A DNA stretch of 64,000 nucleotides from assembly GCA_029204225.1 (NCBI GenBank), contig CM055092.1, positions 68,536,821 to 68,600,820 on the forward strand, given 5' to 3'. This DNA comes from Diphasiastrum complanatum. Its lineage: Eukaryota > Streptophyta > Lycopodiopsida > Lycopodiales > Lycopodiaceae. Position 1 is the stretch's first letter. Every line of letters starts with the position of its first letter. The notes under the pieces are model-generated. The model was not told where the DNA came from. It saw only the letters and a program-made list of their open reading frames with translations, and searched no databases. The position numbers and the translations under genes are program-made. This document shows, piece after piece, positions 1 to 10,342 of the stretch.

Positions 1-540
1 GTGGACGGAAGATAGGATTAAAGCCTTCGAAGACCTCAAATAGGCTTTAGTCACTGCACCCATTCTTCGCATACCCAACTATAGCATACAGACGCTAGTA
101 AGTATGCTATTGGTGCTGTTTTAACACAACCCAGGGAATTCAGAAAGGATTTTCCAATCCGTTTTCTAAGTAGTCAGCTTGTCCCAGTTGAGGTTAACTA
201 TTCTACAACAGATCGAGAAGCACTAGTAATGCTCTATGATGTTCAACAATTTCGACATTATTTGCTAGGCCAACTTTTTATTTTCTATACCGACCATCAT
301 GCTCTTCTTTACCTATTGAATAAACCTTTCAAAACCGGACGAATTGCACGATGGTTGTTGAGTCTTTTAGAATTCACTTTCGAGTTGTTATTTCAAAGGG
401 GTCACAACATTTTTTGGTTGAACATCTTTTACGATTACCTAATGTTGAAGCATCTTATGAGCCAATAAATGATGAGTTATCGGATGCATGTCTACCTAAG
501 CATGACTACGCCTATCAGAAACGAACAGAACATTACTGAT
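1..540 (+). pseudogene. Ty3/gypsy RNase H relic, left end cut by window
   Basis: Degenerate pol fragment of a Ty3/gypsy retrotransposon. Around 193-430 the translation shows the RNase H run NYSTTDREAL, then FRHYLLGQ, TDHHALLYLLNKP and GRIARWLL, which are typical of metavirid RNase H between reverse transcriptase and integrase. Upstream (1-190) only pieces of the RT/RNase H tether can be read, with TAG/TAA stops. No integrase follows: by about 540 the coding similarity ends. It is a dead fragment; the rest of the element lies left of the window or is deleted. Confidence 0.75.
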
Positions 541-774
541 GGAAATCGCAGTCGTTCTGATTACGTAGCCAAACATAAATAAAACACCAGAAGAATAATT
601 TCTTGCAAACAACTAGACAAATTATTAGTCGCGAATGATTCGCGAAGAGCTAGACAGAGCTCAACTGATAATCAATCACAAATGATTCGCAAAAGACAAG
701 ACTAAATATTAGTCGTCAACAGCTAGACTAATACTAACTCGCTAAAACAGATTGCCAGATTGAGTAATAAAAAG
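541..774. other. AT-rich spacer without gene
   Basis: Non-coding sequence between the RNase H relic and the LTR. It contains diverged repeats of a phrase like AATGATTCGC...GACTAATATTAGTC. No polypurine tract of good quality precedes the LTR, so the upstream pol relic and this LTR need not belong to the same element. Confidence 0.4.
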
Positions 775-1506
775 TGTTGGAGGGTTTGCGGATCCCAAGA
801 CAACCCTAACCCTAGTTAATAAGTGAGAGGGATTTGGCACCCTGCGTGTGTAAGTCCAACCCGATGATCACATAGTTATTTGATTGATTATTTAAAAGTT
901 AATAAAGGACTTTAGGCCTTTTTTGTGGGACTTTTAATGTCGCAGGGCCTAAATGTCAAGTTAGTGAATAAATTTGGGTTTCCCTCCAATTTTGATGGTT
1001 CCCACACTTTTTTAAATTTGAATAAAAAGAGAGGCAAGACTGGACCAATAGGATTCAAAGGCCAGGGTCCTCCTTTCTACTATAAAAAAGGACCAACTCG
1101 AGTTGCTCTTGATGTTCATTTCCTCATTTCAATAAAGCATATTGGTTCTCTCTAGAAATGGATTGATGAATGTCCTTGCTCTTCCTCTCTTTTCCCCCAT
1201 TTCTCATGCTTCCTTTGTATTTGCTAATTGTTGGATTTGATCATTGTTGGGATTGCTATTTCTTATGCTTTTTGTGAGAGAGAAAAGGAGAGAGAGAAGA
1301 GTAAGTTTCTATCATTGTTGTGGATTTAGGACTAATGGATGTAGTGTTCATGGATGTTAGTGTTAGATCCTCCATTCATGTTGAAATCTGAACTATACTG
1401 TCGCTCACATGGGAACGAACGTCCACGTGACAACTAACTCTGTCTCTATGATGCAAGATTGACTAGATCTTGGATTCAGGTTAGGCAAGGAAAGAAACCC
1501 ACTACA
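775..1506 (+). repeat. Probable 5' LTR of a Tat/Athila-type gypsy element
   Basis: A 732-bp segment beginning TGTTGGAGGG and ending CCCACTACA, so it has TG...CA ends. It is followed four bases later by a primer binding site. No second copy occurs in the window, so LTR status rests on the ends and the primer site. Confidence 0.55.
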
Positions 1507-1510
1507 ATTT

Positions 1511-1528
1511 TGGCACCGTTGCCGGGGA
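1511..1528 (+). promoter_or_regulatory. Primer binding site, tRNA-Asp type
   Basis: TGGCACCGTTGCCGGGGA differs at one base from the form used by Tat/Athila lineage elements, TGGCGCCGTTGCCGGGGA, which is complementary to the 3' end of plant tRNA-Asp. It sits just after a TG...CA segment, as expected for minus-strand priming in a plus-strand element. Confidence 0.7.
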
Positions 1529-2505
1529 GCTACGCCAATTTTTCAGTTTGCAGCATGTTTGGTTGATGGTTAGCTTGCATTAGGCATCTTGTCGTGCCAT
1601 GAATAGTGTTAGATCTGCATTTTAGGGTTAGTTTGGGATTGATTTTGCTTGATTTGAGTGGATTTGCCTGTTTGAAATCTAATCTGATTATTAGACAGAG
1701 AAAGCTATTCAGATCACCAATCTTAAGATCCATTTGGATCTGAGATATCACAAAAAATAACAAAAATCGGTCAAATCTGTCAGATTTGATCAAAAAGAGG
1801 CAAAAAACGTCATCAGAGCTCAGAACTTTTTACCCTCTTTCAGGAAACCTTCGCCGAGTTGCAAACGCCTTTGATTTTGTTTACAGAACCTTCAGTTTGA
1901 AGGGCGAACATTAATTTCCAGCAGATTTCTAAAAACATTAGAAAAACCGCCAAAAAACACTAAAAATTATCAAAACTCTAAAAAATACAAAAAAAGAACC
2001 TTCGCCCAATTTACTGTGCTAAGATGTGATTCAGATCTATCTACTGCCAGGTCGACGAAGAATGATACCAAAAATAGAAAGGGTTTCAGAGGATTAGTTG
2101 TCATATTGTCATATTTTTGCCAAAAGTCACTTTTTTGCAAAATTACCAGTATTACTCTTGATCCTTCGCCAGAACCTTCGCGAGTTTCCAGAACATTCTA
2201 TTTAGAAAAATACTATTTTTGAGTTTGACGAAGATTCTTCTTGATCAGATCACAAAAAATCTTGATTTTTACCCTCGCCAGATTATAGAAACTGTATTTC
2301 CTTGTGTCAAAAACCTTCGTCCGATTTTCCATAGTTTTATCTGTGTGAGATCTTCCATCTGAGAAGTCGACGAAGGTTATTTTCCAAAAAATTGTCAGAA
2401 AAGTGTTCAGAGAGTTTTTTTTCCCACCATAGCATTGTTTAAACTTCGCAGAGCCAACCTTCGCCTAGCAAACCTTCGCCAGTCCTATATTTAGTTTCTG
2501 ATTTT
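1529..2505 (+). other. Retrotransposon leader with repeated CCTTCGCC word
   Basis: Non-coding leader downstream of the primer site. The word CCTTCGC recurs at least six times, mostly as AACCTTCGCC, and related forms of its complement (GACGAAGG, GACGAAGA) also occur. No Gag can be read. It is cut at about 2506, where minus-strand copia coding sequence begins. Confidence 0.5.
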
Positions 2506-2506
2506 C

Positions 2507-3870
2507 CAGATCAAGTCTCCTAACAATCCTTTAGCAATATGCTGATGGCTTGATTTAAATGGTTTCCTAGTTTGTTTACCAACTAGATAGTCTTGACAGA
2601 TAGGTAACTCGACTTTATCATGAGGATAGTCGAGATCAAGAACAATAGATTGTCTAGACATTTGTTGTACAATAGCATGATTCAAGTGACCAAGTTTATA
2701 ATGCCAAAGTAAACTTTTATTTGCATGAATAGAAGTCAGTGAGCGCTTGACTAGAGGCAAAAAAGCAATGACTTAATTTATACAAGTATTCATGCCTCTG
2801 TCCGAGTGCTAGGATCTTGTCTGTCCTATCAACTACTTTGCACTGATCACATTTGAATTCTACTCTATGTCCTAGATATGTGATTCTGCTTATAGAGAGG
2901 AGATTCGCAGATAAATTTGGTACATACAAGACTTTAGAGAGTAGCTTAGACTGATCATTTGCAAAGCTTGATCTTATAGTACCTTCACCTTTAATAGCTT
3001 GTGTGCTATTGTCACCAAGGTAAATATATTTCTGGGTATTGTAAGGTGTATAGGACTCGAAACAATCAATGAGACTGGTCATGTGTTGAGTCGCTCCGGA
3101 GTCCAGGAACCAAGAACTGTCGCCGGATGCTCCTTGATGGTTGGTCATGAAGGCATCATGATCTACTTCTTGAATAGGCTGTAGAGCTCCTACAGCTATA
3201 TTTTCCACTTGATTTGACTGCCCCTTGCTGTTGTTCTTTGCTTGAAGTACCCGACAGTCTTGAATTTCGTGGTTGTTTCACTTGTAGTATCTGCAGAACA
3301 GCTTCTTCTTCGTCTGCGGATTCGACTCTTCTTTGTGCTGAGCTGGTTTCTGGTCTGGCTTTGATTGCTTTGGGCCTTTCTTCTTCTTCTGCTTAGTCGT
3401 GCTCTTGTTGGTGTATAAGGTGTGAGAATCAGCTGAGGAACTTGAGGCTTCGTTCCTCCGCATGTCTTCCTGCAACAACATAGTAATGACTCTCGAAAGA
3501 GTCAGTTTTGGATGTGTCGTGATGATCATCACCCAGTTGTCATATGAGCTTGGCAAGCTTGTAGGCAGTTGCATCACTGCGTCTTGATCATCTATGACAG
3601 ATCCAACAGCGGCCATTTGCCTTAGCAGATTCTTGAATTGATTGATGTGATTTTGCAAGGAATCACCATTCGCCATCTTGAGGGAGTAAAATTTCTTCCT
3701 GAGATGTAGCTTGGAAGCTATATCTCGCACTTCGTATAGTGTGCTCAAGATGTCCTAGACTTCTTTCGATGTCTGAGCCTCGGATACATGGCCGATCTGG
3801 GTGTCCGTGATGTTGAGGATGATCAGCGCAAAAGCCTTTTCATCCTTCAGCCTCCATTTGGAGTGAAAAA
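2507..3870 (-). pseudogene. Truncated Ty1/copia gag-protease-integrase start
   Basis: Minus-strand copia fragment read from high to low coordinates. Gag (about 3870-3278) contains SKLHLRKKFYSLKM and the region before a degraded zinc knuckle, read as CRYYK, a stop, then NNHEIQDC. The protease is at about 3110 (WFLDSGATQHM). The Gag-pre-integrase segment (about 2730-2540) has WHYKLGHLNH and the fragment VGKQTRKPF. The sequence stops at about 2507 before the integrase core, so RT and RNase H are missing. In-frame stops and shifts break it into three pieces. It appears inserted into, or joined to, the gypsy leader on its left. Non-functional. Confidence 0.85.
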
Positions 3871-3929
3871 GGTGAAGAAGGATAAGCTGTCTTAAAATGA
3901 TTTATGAGGCACAAGAAATTTCAAAAAAA

Positions 3930-4420
3930 AAAAATGTGAAGGCTAGAAAATATGTTGTCGGCCTTCGGTTTTTCAAGATGCTCATTACTTGAACGATTTG
4001 TTTAAGACTGAGCATAAGAAATCTAACAAGAATACTAAGCCAACATCATCCTTGAAGGAAGCTATCTCAAGCTTAGAAGATGCTCGAAAGTAGGACTTCA
4101 TAAGGGACATGTAAAAATACAGAAAGATGAAAAGCTTTTAGGAAAGACATGAAATATGCCTACTAAGCCAAGCATAGGAGCAAAAGCACGTCGATTCCTA
4201 TCAAACCATACTGGTCAGGCTTCTAATATTCAACACTCAGTCTAGACAGATATCATTGTTGTCACTCAGGACTTCAAGAAGAGCGACAAAACTAGATTAC
4301 TAAAAGTTGATGTATGGAGAAAGCTTGATAGTATGATTGAAATTCTAAGAGAAGATAAATTTTTTGATATTGATAAGAAAGCTGCACAAAAGACCTTGTG
4401 TCGAGTTTGTTGATGCAGTA
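3930..4420 (+). pseudogene. Unrecognised coding relic
   Basis: Plus-strand frames hold protein-like stretches such as AHYLNDLFKTEHKKSNKN and KLDSMIEILREDKFFD, interrupted by stops and at least one frame change. The composition (rich in K, D and E) looks coding, but I recognise no family. It could be a remnant of a DNA transposon protein or of a captured host gene. Confidence 0.3.
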
Positions 4421-5029
4421 TTAAAAACATGGGGAGACGATCACAGCACTCATTACTTGGTTAGTATAAATGCTTCAAGATGCTTTTGATTATTCCTATA
4501 TATTTTGATCCAACATAAGACTGACATAATGATTTTGACATGTGCAGCACATACTAAGAGATCATACAACATTTTTAGCAAACACATATAGAAGTCTGAG
4601 TGTCTGGCCATCACAAGGGATGGAAAAGTCACATTGGCAAGCACGGACAATATTTCATCGAAATACACAACACGGAGGAACCAATGAAAAACGAAACTAC
4701 ATTTGTCAATTATTTCAGTGGTTCTACCGCAGAGTTCAGATTTGACAAATAACAAAATCCACAAAATACAAGTAGTTTAGAAAAGCATACAAGTTCATAC
4801 AAGAAGAAAGAAAATAGAATATTGCTGAATAGCATATTACATTCTATGAAAACGTACCATATACATATGATTTTAATATAACAAAGACATTCAGGTAATC
4901 CTTGTCATCAAATTATGACAAGTTTAGAAAAACTTGCAAATTCATGGAGCAAGAGAGAAAAGCATCATAATTAAATGATATGTACTCAATGTAAATGTAT
5001 TGATTGTATCATAACATAAAACAAAATGT
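4421..5029. other. AT-rich stretch with no supported gene
   Basis: Very AT-rich. Short open frames here lack any recognisable motif or coding composition. It separates the plus-strand relic from the minus-strand acidic gene and may be that gene's 3' flank. Confidence 0.4.
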
Positions 5030-6142
5030 TCACTCTTCATTATCAGTTTTTGTATATCCTTTTATGGTTGTATTGTCATGAAAAAATTCTCTGCTTGAGT
5101 ATGCATCTGATAGATGTGCATTATCCTTGTTTCCACTAGGTTCAATAGATGTAAAGTACAATGAATAATGGGAGCTCCTTAAAGGAACATTCTCATCAGT
5201 AAAACCTAGAATGTTCAAAACATAAGGTCTCTCGACGAAAACGATCTTATTTGTTTTAATAAATTTATGTCCTCCTAAATAATATGATAAAGCTTTAAGA
5301 GCCATTATTAGCATATCCCCAATTGGACTGAACTTTGAATGAGCAATATAGATCTCAATTTTTAGAAAATGCCTCAGATAGTGGCCAAGTCCACTATCCC
5401 TCTAGAATGAGGAAGCATGTTGTTTGAAACCACCTCATCTCACATCAAAGTCATCAACTATGACTGCATCCTACAATAGAAAATAGGAGTTAAAAAAAAA
5501 ACAATTCACAATTCAGGGGATAACAACATTCTTAAGCAATGAAGTTAAAACACTTACACATTCTTCATCATCAGTAGCAACTAGATCCGGATGATCAATA
5601 TTATGGCCGTCTATAGAAGAAGAATCATCTGTGAAATGCATTAACAATGGACGATGGAAGCCCATTTGGGATTGAAATGCCATGAATTCTTTATCAGATG
5701 GCATGCTTCATCCATGCTCAAAAAAATCTAACAAAGCTTTCATCAGGCGTTCTTCACCGGTCATAAGTCCATCCACATCATCATAATCAATTCCAGACAC
5801 CAAGTCTTCGGTTTCAAGATCTACAATGTCGGAGAATTCAGAAATTGTGCCGGATAATAAACAAAGCACCTCGTCCTCATGATAGTAAAAAAACTTACAC
5901 AAATATCTGTAGTTATACATACATCGTCATTTATATAATACACAGACAAATTAAAAAAAACATTTAGATTCATCTTTAAACATTGATTCATCAACAGTGA
6001 TATTAGATCCAATGAAAGAATCCCGAAGCACTTCAGTATCAACATCAAGAAAATCATTATCCTTATCAGGGGTGTCGATAAGGAAGTGACTAATGTCTTT
6101 AAAGGATGATGGAACTGATGATGAGACCATCTGAGGACTCAT
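5030..6142 (-). pseudogene. Acidic multi-exon hypothetical protein, decayed
   Basis: Minus-strand gene-like structure of unknown function. The first exon (about 6142-5960) encodes an Asp/Ser-rich segment (FKDISHFLIDTPDKDNDFL). A middle block (about 5860-5553) has EFSDIVDLETEDLVSG and FMAFQSQMGFHRPLL and ends at a good donor, TGT|GTAAGT. After acceptor TTGTAG at about 5472 the frame resumes with DAVIVDDFDV, then GLGHYLRHFLKIEIYIAHS and KALSYYLGGHKF, ending at TGA at 5030. Three in-frame stops (before MPSDKEF, and TGA and TAG in the last exon) break it. Exon-like splice sites argue that it was once a spliced gene, host-derived or carried by a DNA transposon. No family recognised. Confidence 0.45.
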
Positions 6143-6330
6143 CTCACGAGGTCATTGGTAGAAAACGTGACATGTGTCATCTCCCTATTGCTCCGTACGA
6201 TAGCACACGTGTGAACAGACATTTGGACACGTGTCACGCGATAAGGTGACACATGGTAGAATCTCATGAACTGACAATTCTCATGTGTGACAAGACGTGC
6301 GTTCGCACGTGCGAGCCGTTTGATAAAAGT
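6143..6330. promoter_or_regulatory. G-box-rich gap between divergent genes
   Basis: Between the minus-strand acidic gene and the plus-strand protease gene lie several ACGTG cores: CACACGTGTG near 6210, ACACGTGTC near 6231, and GCACGTGCG near 6315, with further GTGACA/TGTCAC words. G-box/ABRE cores bind plant bZIP and bHLH factors, so a shared divergent promoter is plausible, but this is inference from motif density. Confidence 0.35.
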
Positions 6331-6376
6331 CCTCGTCTCCGAGGCATTTTTTTCACTTTTTTTTACTCTGTCTTTT

Positions 6377-6620
6377 CGCATATCGCTCTTGTGTGACACT
6401 AATTTATGTGCCTTTTTGTCTATTACCATTCATGCGCACAGATCCGATATACCGTACCTCCGCATATCGCTCTTGTGCGACCCTCTTCAATCTGCTTTGT
6501 TACTTGTTATTCCCATTGCACACAGAAGCGATATAACGTACCGTTCGTACCTATCGCTTCTTTGCGACCACCGTTACACCCTTTTCCTTCATATTTTACT
6601 TATTGTGCACAAGTCCAATA
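6377..6620 (+). repeat. Three imperfect tandem repeats, about 85-90 bp
   Basis: Three diverged units each start with a version of CGCATATCGCTCTTGTGCGAC and contain a later GCGCACAGATCCGATATACCG-like segment. The unit starts are near 6377, 6461 and 6552. They lie just upstream of the protease coding region, so they may be 5' leader or subterminal transposon repeats. Confidence 0.6.
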
Positions 6621-7990
6621 TCCCTCTGACTACTAGTATGGACAGGAGAAAGCAGACAAAGAGAGATTTTTTCTCTCTGGTACTTCCTCAGATCCTGGCG
6701 TTACCATTAATCCTCCCAAACAAACGAGAAGGCACAACCATAGCAGGTGGCTATTTGATATTCGCAAATATCAGAAATCCACCAAACTCCTAATTCCCAT
6801 AGCACCATTTTACCGTGTTGTCTGCCAGATCACCAAGGAAGATCTCGAGAGTTTTGTTAGCCAGCGCACTTCAGTGCCTTCAAAAGGCTGCTGAGGTATA
6901 TCAAAGCCTCTTTTTTGAGGACTCATTTTTGCTCACCGTACATGCCAAGCGAGTTACAATCATGCCTAAAGATTTTCAGCTACTATACAAGATGCGAGAT
7001 AGATACTCAAAATTACATATGGGTTGCTCCTAGACCCGATCCAATAGATAGAACATACCTCCCTACCAAGAGGCCTAGGAAGCAGCCAGTCCCCAAGAGA
7101 GCCCCGAAGAAAGTAAGGAGGGCCGAGTCTCCTTCTGTAGATAAGGTAGATATTGCTATATTGGATTCGATTGTAAACGTAGCTACAACCATTTTGGATA
7201 ATCCAGTTATTCATGTAGATATTTCTCATCCACCTCCTCCTCCAATTTTTTATACATATATAAATTTGGATGAGTATCTTAAATTTGAGATTGACATATC
7301 TGATGTTGTAGATAGAATTGGAGTTCTATTTTGTTTTAGAGTAGAGGAACTTGATTTCTGTATAAATTATAAGATTATTGATTGTTTGGATATGAAAAAC
7401 AGACGGGCTTCTATCAGTGATCCTGTGATAGTTTGGAGTCACACTCTTGCAATTGACATTGCAAGGATTCATTGAGTGAAATTTTGGTGCTCAACAATTT
7501 TTTCTTTCAAGCAATTAAGGAGAAGAACGACACTTTGTCATAGTGTTTGTTTAGTGACTGCACACCAGTTACAAAATACCTACTGGTGCCTTATCACTCC
7601 AAGTAAGACAATTTAAATGTTTCTTGTTGTTTATAACTTCATCATTTGAAATATTTCTTAGGATTGTAGCTAATGGACTCTCTATTTTATTTTGCAGTGA
7701 GCATTAGAGTTTAAACCTGATCTCTATCATGAGATTTGTAGATAATGTTATTAAACTTTTTTTGTGTAAAGGTGAATTCGACTGTAATACACATAAGGAT
7801 ATTGACTCAATCCTGCCGATTGTATGTATTTAAATTTCATCAGAGATTCCCCATGCAACTAAATGGGAGATCATCAGTCTGAAGATAAATTATGTCCTTC
7901 TCATCAATATTTTGAAATTAACAATCTAATGTGTTCTTATCATTGTGTGGTTTCCCATAATTGATGTCTTGTGTGCTGAACTTTTTGCAG

Positions 7991-8095
7991 TCACTCCACC
8001 AAAATGATTCATTCAGCTGTGGGTGGTACATTTTGTACAATGAAAAGTTGTTTTTTAAGTGGTTTATCCTTCAACAGAATGTTGATATTTCAAAG
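7991..8095 (+). CDS. Exon with catalytic-Cys signature of Ulp1-like protease
   Basis: Open 105-nt exon between acceptor TTTTTGCAG and donor AAG|GTAATT, phase 0 at both ends. It encodes SLHQNDSFSCGWYI and on to VDISK. The Q-x5-CG arrangement is that of C48 peptidases. It is intact even though the upstream exon has a stop. Confidence 0.5.
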
Positions 8096-8195
8096 GTAAT
8101 TTATTTTGTTTATTTTTTATTTTGGAATCGTGATTCATTTTTCTATTCTGAATTTTTTTTAATTGTAACTGATATGTGAATATTCTATCTTACAG

Positions 8196-8342
8196 TTTAA
8201 ATTTCTTGAATACACAACATCCCAGGTGTACATATTCAGGCGAGAAATGATCTTGAGTATACTGGCGAGGGCAAAGCTTCAATCACCCTCTGTTGATGAT
8301 GGCGCTCCTCCGGATGATGTTATTATACTAAATAAAGATTAG
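8196..8342 (+). CDS. Last exon of Ulp1-like protease
   Basis: Open 147-nt exon after acceptor CTTACAG, phase 0, ending in TAG. It encodes a helical tail (FRREMILSILARAKL) and an acidic C-terminus (PSVDDGAPPDDV). A C-terminal helix after the catalytic cysteine is usual for plant Ulp1-like proteins. Confidence 0.45.
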   Translation, partial: FKFLEYTTSQVYIFRREMILSILARAKLQSPSVDDGAPPDDVIILNKD

Positions 8343-8869
8343 AAAAATATAGATAGCATAGAACAAATATAGATTAAAAATGTATAGAATTGATAGGAAA
8401 ATTTACATTTATATATCAAATGCAACTCCATTATATTGAAGAGCCCAAAATATATGTACTGATGCCCAGCTTGGGCTTCCATTTATTGAATGAAGGAGTT
8501 TATACACAGATTTTACTGAATTTTATTTGAAGCTATTGATTGTTGTAGGTAAATCTTTACAACATGTTACCAGTTCCTGTCTTTTTCGCATCTGTGACAA
8601 AACAAATAATAATGAACATGCTATTGCAAATTATGTCATTTTCCTTTAATTTGTGCTATTTTGAAATGGCATTAAACATAGAGTACTTACAAATCTTCCG
8701 TTGATGATGAATCTGAAATAAGTCACAATAGATTGGTTTGTAATAGCATAAGCTCTGCTCTGAAAAAATCAAGCATCCAATGCTCTTCCACCTCAACCAT
8801 AGTCACAAATTCTTTGTTGTGTATGATGTTTATCTCATTTTGGTCTATGTGACCATTTAGTTCCAAGTC
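8343..8869. other. AT-rich gap between convergent genes
   Basis: Non-coding stretch between the protease gene and the BAH-like gene, which point toward each other. AATAAA occurs just before the protease stop. Nothing else recognised. Confidence 0.4.
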
Positions 8870-9731
8870 TTAACCTAGTGATAGCCATGTGCTATCAGTT
8901 TTCTTGTATCTCTGATAGCTAAATGTGAGAATGAGCATTTGTTTTTTGATATGATAACGAAAAATCATTGACAACCTTTTTATCTTGCATTTTATATCAT
9001 TATTTGTTTTACTATCACAACCTTGATCCATGAGATCTGACAAAGTCTCATATGATAAATTCTTGCATACAAATAAAGTTGGTGTCCTTCGAACACTAGC
9101 ACTTGAAAAAAAATCAACAAATATATGCGACGAGAGAAACCAACTTAGGTGAACAATTTTTGAACCCGTACTTTTCTTCATAGCATTTCTAACATCCAAG
9201 AGTAGCTTGCATCTGAAGGATTCAGAAACAATAATGTCAAAAATAGGCAAACTTGGCAATGGAATTATTTCAAGCTTGTCAAAACCTCCATCCGTTTGTG
9301 GTATATATGAAGTTTCATAAAAATATATGCCACTATCTGCACGTTCATTTGGACTTCTTCCTCTGTATTGCAACTTTCCAACATTAAAATGAATCACATC
9401 CAATATTCCTACAAGTGATTGTGCTGGCTCCCATTCACTTATGTTTGATGGATACAAATCTGAAAGAAGAAAAACGTTGAAATATTTAAATCGTAATCTG
9501 AAGAGCATCAATAAAAAAACACCTATGATTACAGTAGAGTGCATACATTTTGATATACTTACAGTTACATTTTCGATGATCATGAGGATTGATATCTTGT
9601 ACTTTTATTTCTGAATGCATATAAACATATTGTACTAAAACTTTTGATATAGAGTGACCTTCGGGAGTTGTCTTAAATTCCAAAATCTTTGCTTTCCAAT
9701 AAGATTTGTATGTCATCATTGTCCTTTTGTT
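8870..9731 (-). CDS. BAH-domain-like protein, two exons seen, 5' end uncertain
   Basis: Minus-strand gene. Exon A (9731-9563) opens after acceptor TTTTGACAG and encodes YKSYWKAKILEF and KVLVQYVYMHSEI, the pattern of the first strands of a BAH domain (motif of the type 'Y-hydrophobic-A-K-I...V-x-V-x-W-Y-x-R-P'). It ends at donor GTAAGT. Exon B (9458-8870) follows acceptor TTTCAG in matching phase and gives NISEWEPAQSLVGILDV and GIYFYETSYIPQTDG, resembling BAH strands for 'D...SI.GKC.V..F' and 'YFCR..YD..TG'. The remainder, to TAG at 8870, is a basic region of unknown fold. BAH domains read chromatin or mediate protein contacts in the nucleus. Alignment is by eye; a divergent relative of BAH is as likely as a true member. 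Confidence 0.45.
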
Positions 9732-10134
9732 CTGTCAAAAATTGCCCTTTGATAATGGATGCAACTTGGTCTCCTTGCCATTGTTATTTTCAAAGCTTAG
9801 GTGCCAAAAATCTCTCTGATATGATACTAAATTCAATTTTTCGTATCACATTTATGAGAATGCCATAGTAGTCACAGTTACTATGCATACTATATTTCTA
9901 GCAACTGTGCATACTATATTTCTATAACTATAACTAGTCCAGTTACCAAATTTCATTATACTAACCAACATAGTTAAATAGATTTAACTTGAGATATTGA
10001 CGTCGCGAGCAGATCAGCACGGTATTGACGTCGGGCACTGGGCAGATTAGCACGTGTCGAGCAGGAAGAGGGAACCAATGGGATACGTCCATGTCTAGGG
10101 CCGGGATGCAAGCACCAATTTCTCTCAACACTAT
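9732..10134. other. Possible upstream exon of BAH-like gene and spacer
   Basis: On the minus strand around 9830-9735 a frame reads WHLSFENNNGKETKLHPL before a TGA, resembling an N-terminal piece of the same protein, but no clean junction was found. From 9860 to 10134 nothing is recognised. Confidence 0.25.
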
Positions 10135-10297
10135 TTGAAACATTCATCTTTATGTAGTGAAGAGCCATTCTTGCCCTTTTCTTGTACCTTTGGACTTATT
10201 GAAGCAATTGAAGCTCCTCCTCAAGTCCAAGGACAATATCCATCACATGTTGGAGGATCAAAATCTACTTCATCTTCAACTTCCAACGGGGGTGTAG

Positions 10298-10299
<2 letters not shown>

Positions 10300-10339
<40 letters not shown>
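10300..10339. repeat. (AG)n microsatellite, about 20 units
   Basis: Uninterrupted AG dinucleotides. The flanks are open in the plus strand for about 100 codons, but much of that reading is Arg-Glu from the repeat, so no gene is claimed. Confidence 0.95.

Positions 10340-10342
<3 letters not shown>

Larger units (their letters stand above)
6815..8342 (+). pseudogene. Ulp1/C48-like cysteine protease gene, multi-exon
   Basis: Likely a SUMO-protease-type (peptidase C48) gene. A long 5' exon (about 6950-7602) encodes a basic linker (KRPRKQPVPKRAPKKVRR), an acidic/proline segment, then a part resembling the Ulp1 core (LSEILVLNNFFFQAI, YLLVPYHS) and ends at donor GTAAGA. Exon 7991-8095 carries HQNDSFSCGWYILYN, matching the Gln...Cys-Gly signature around the catalytic cysteine. 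Exon 8196-8342 ends the protein with YIFRREMILSILARA and TAG. The last two exons join in phase 0 with GT/AG sites. A frame change at about 7470 and a TAG near 7540 suggest decay. The His/Asp part of the triad, expected in 7603-7990, was not resolved. Such proteases are often carried by MULE or other large DNA transposons in plants. Confidence 0.5.
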
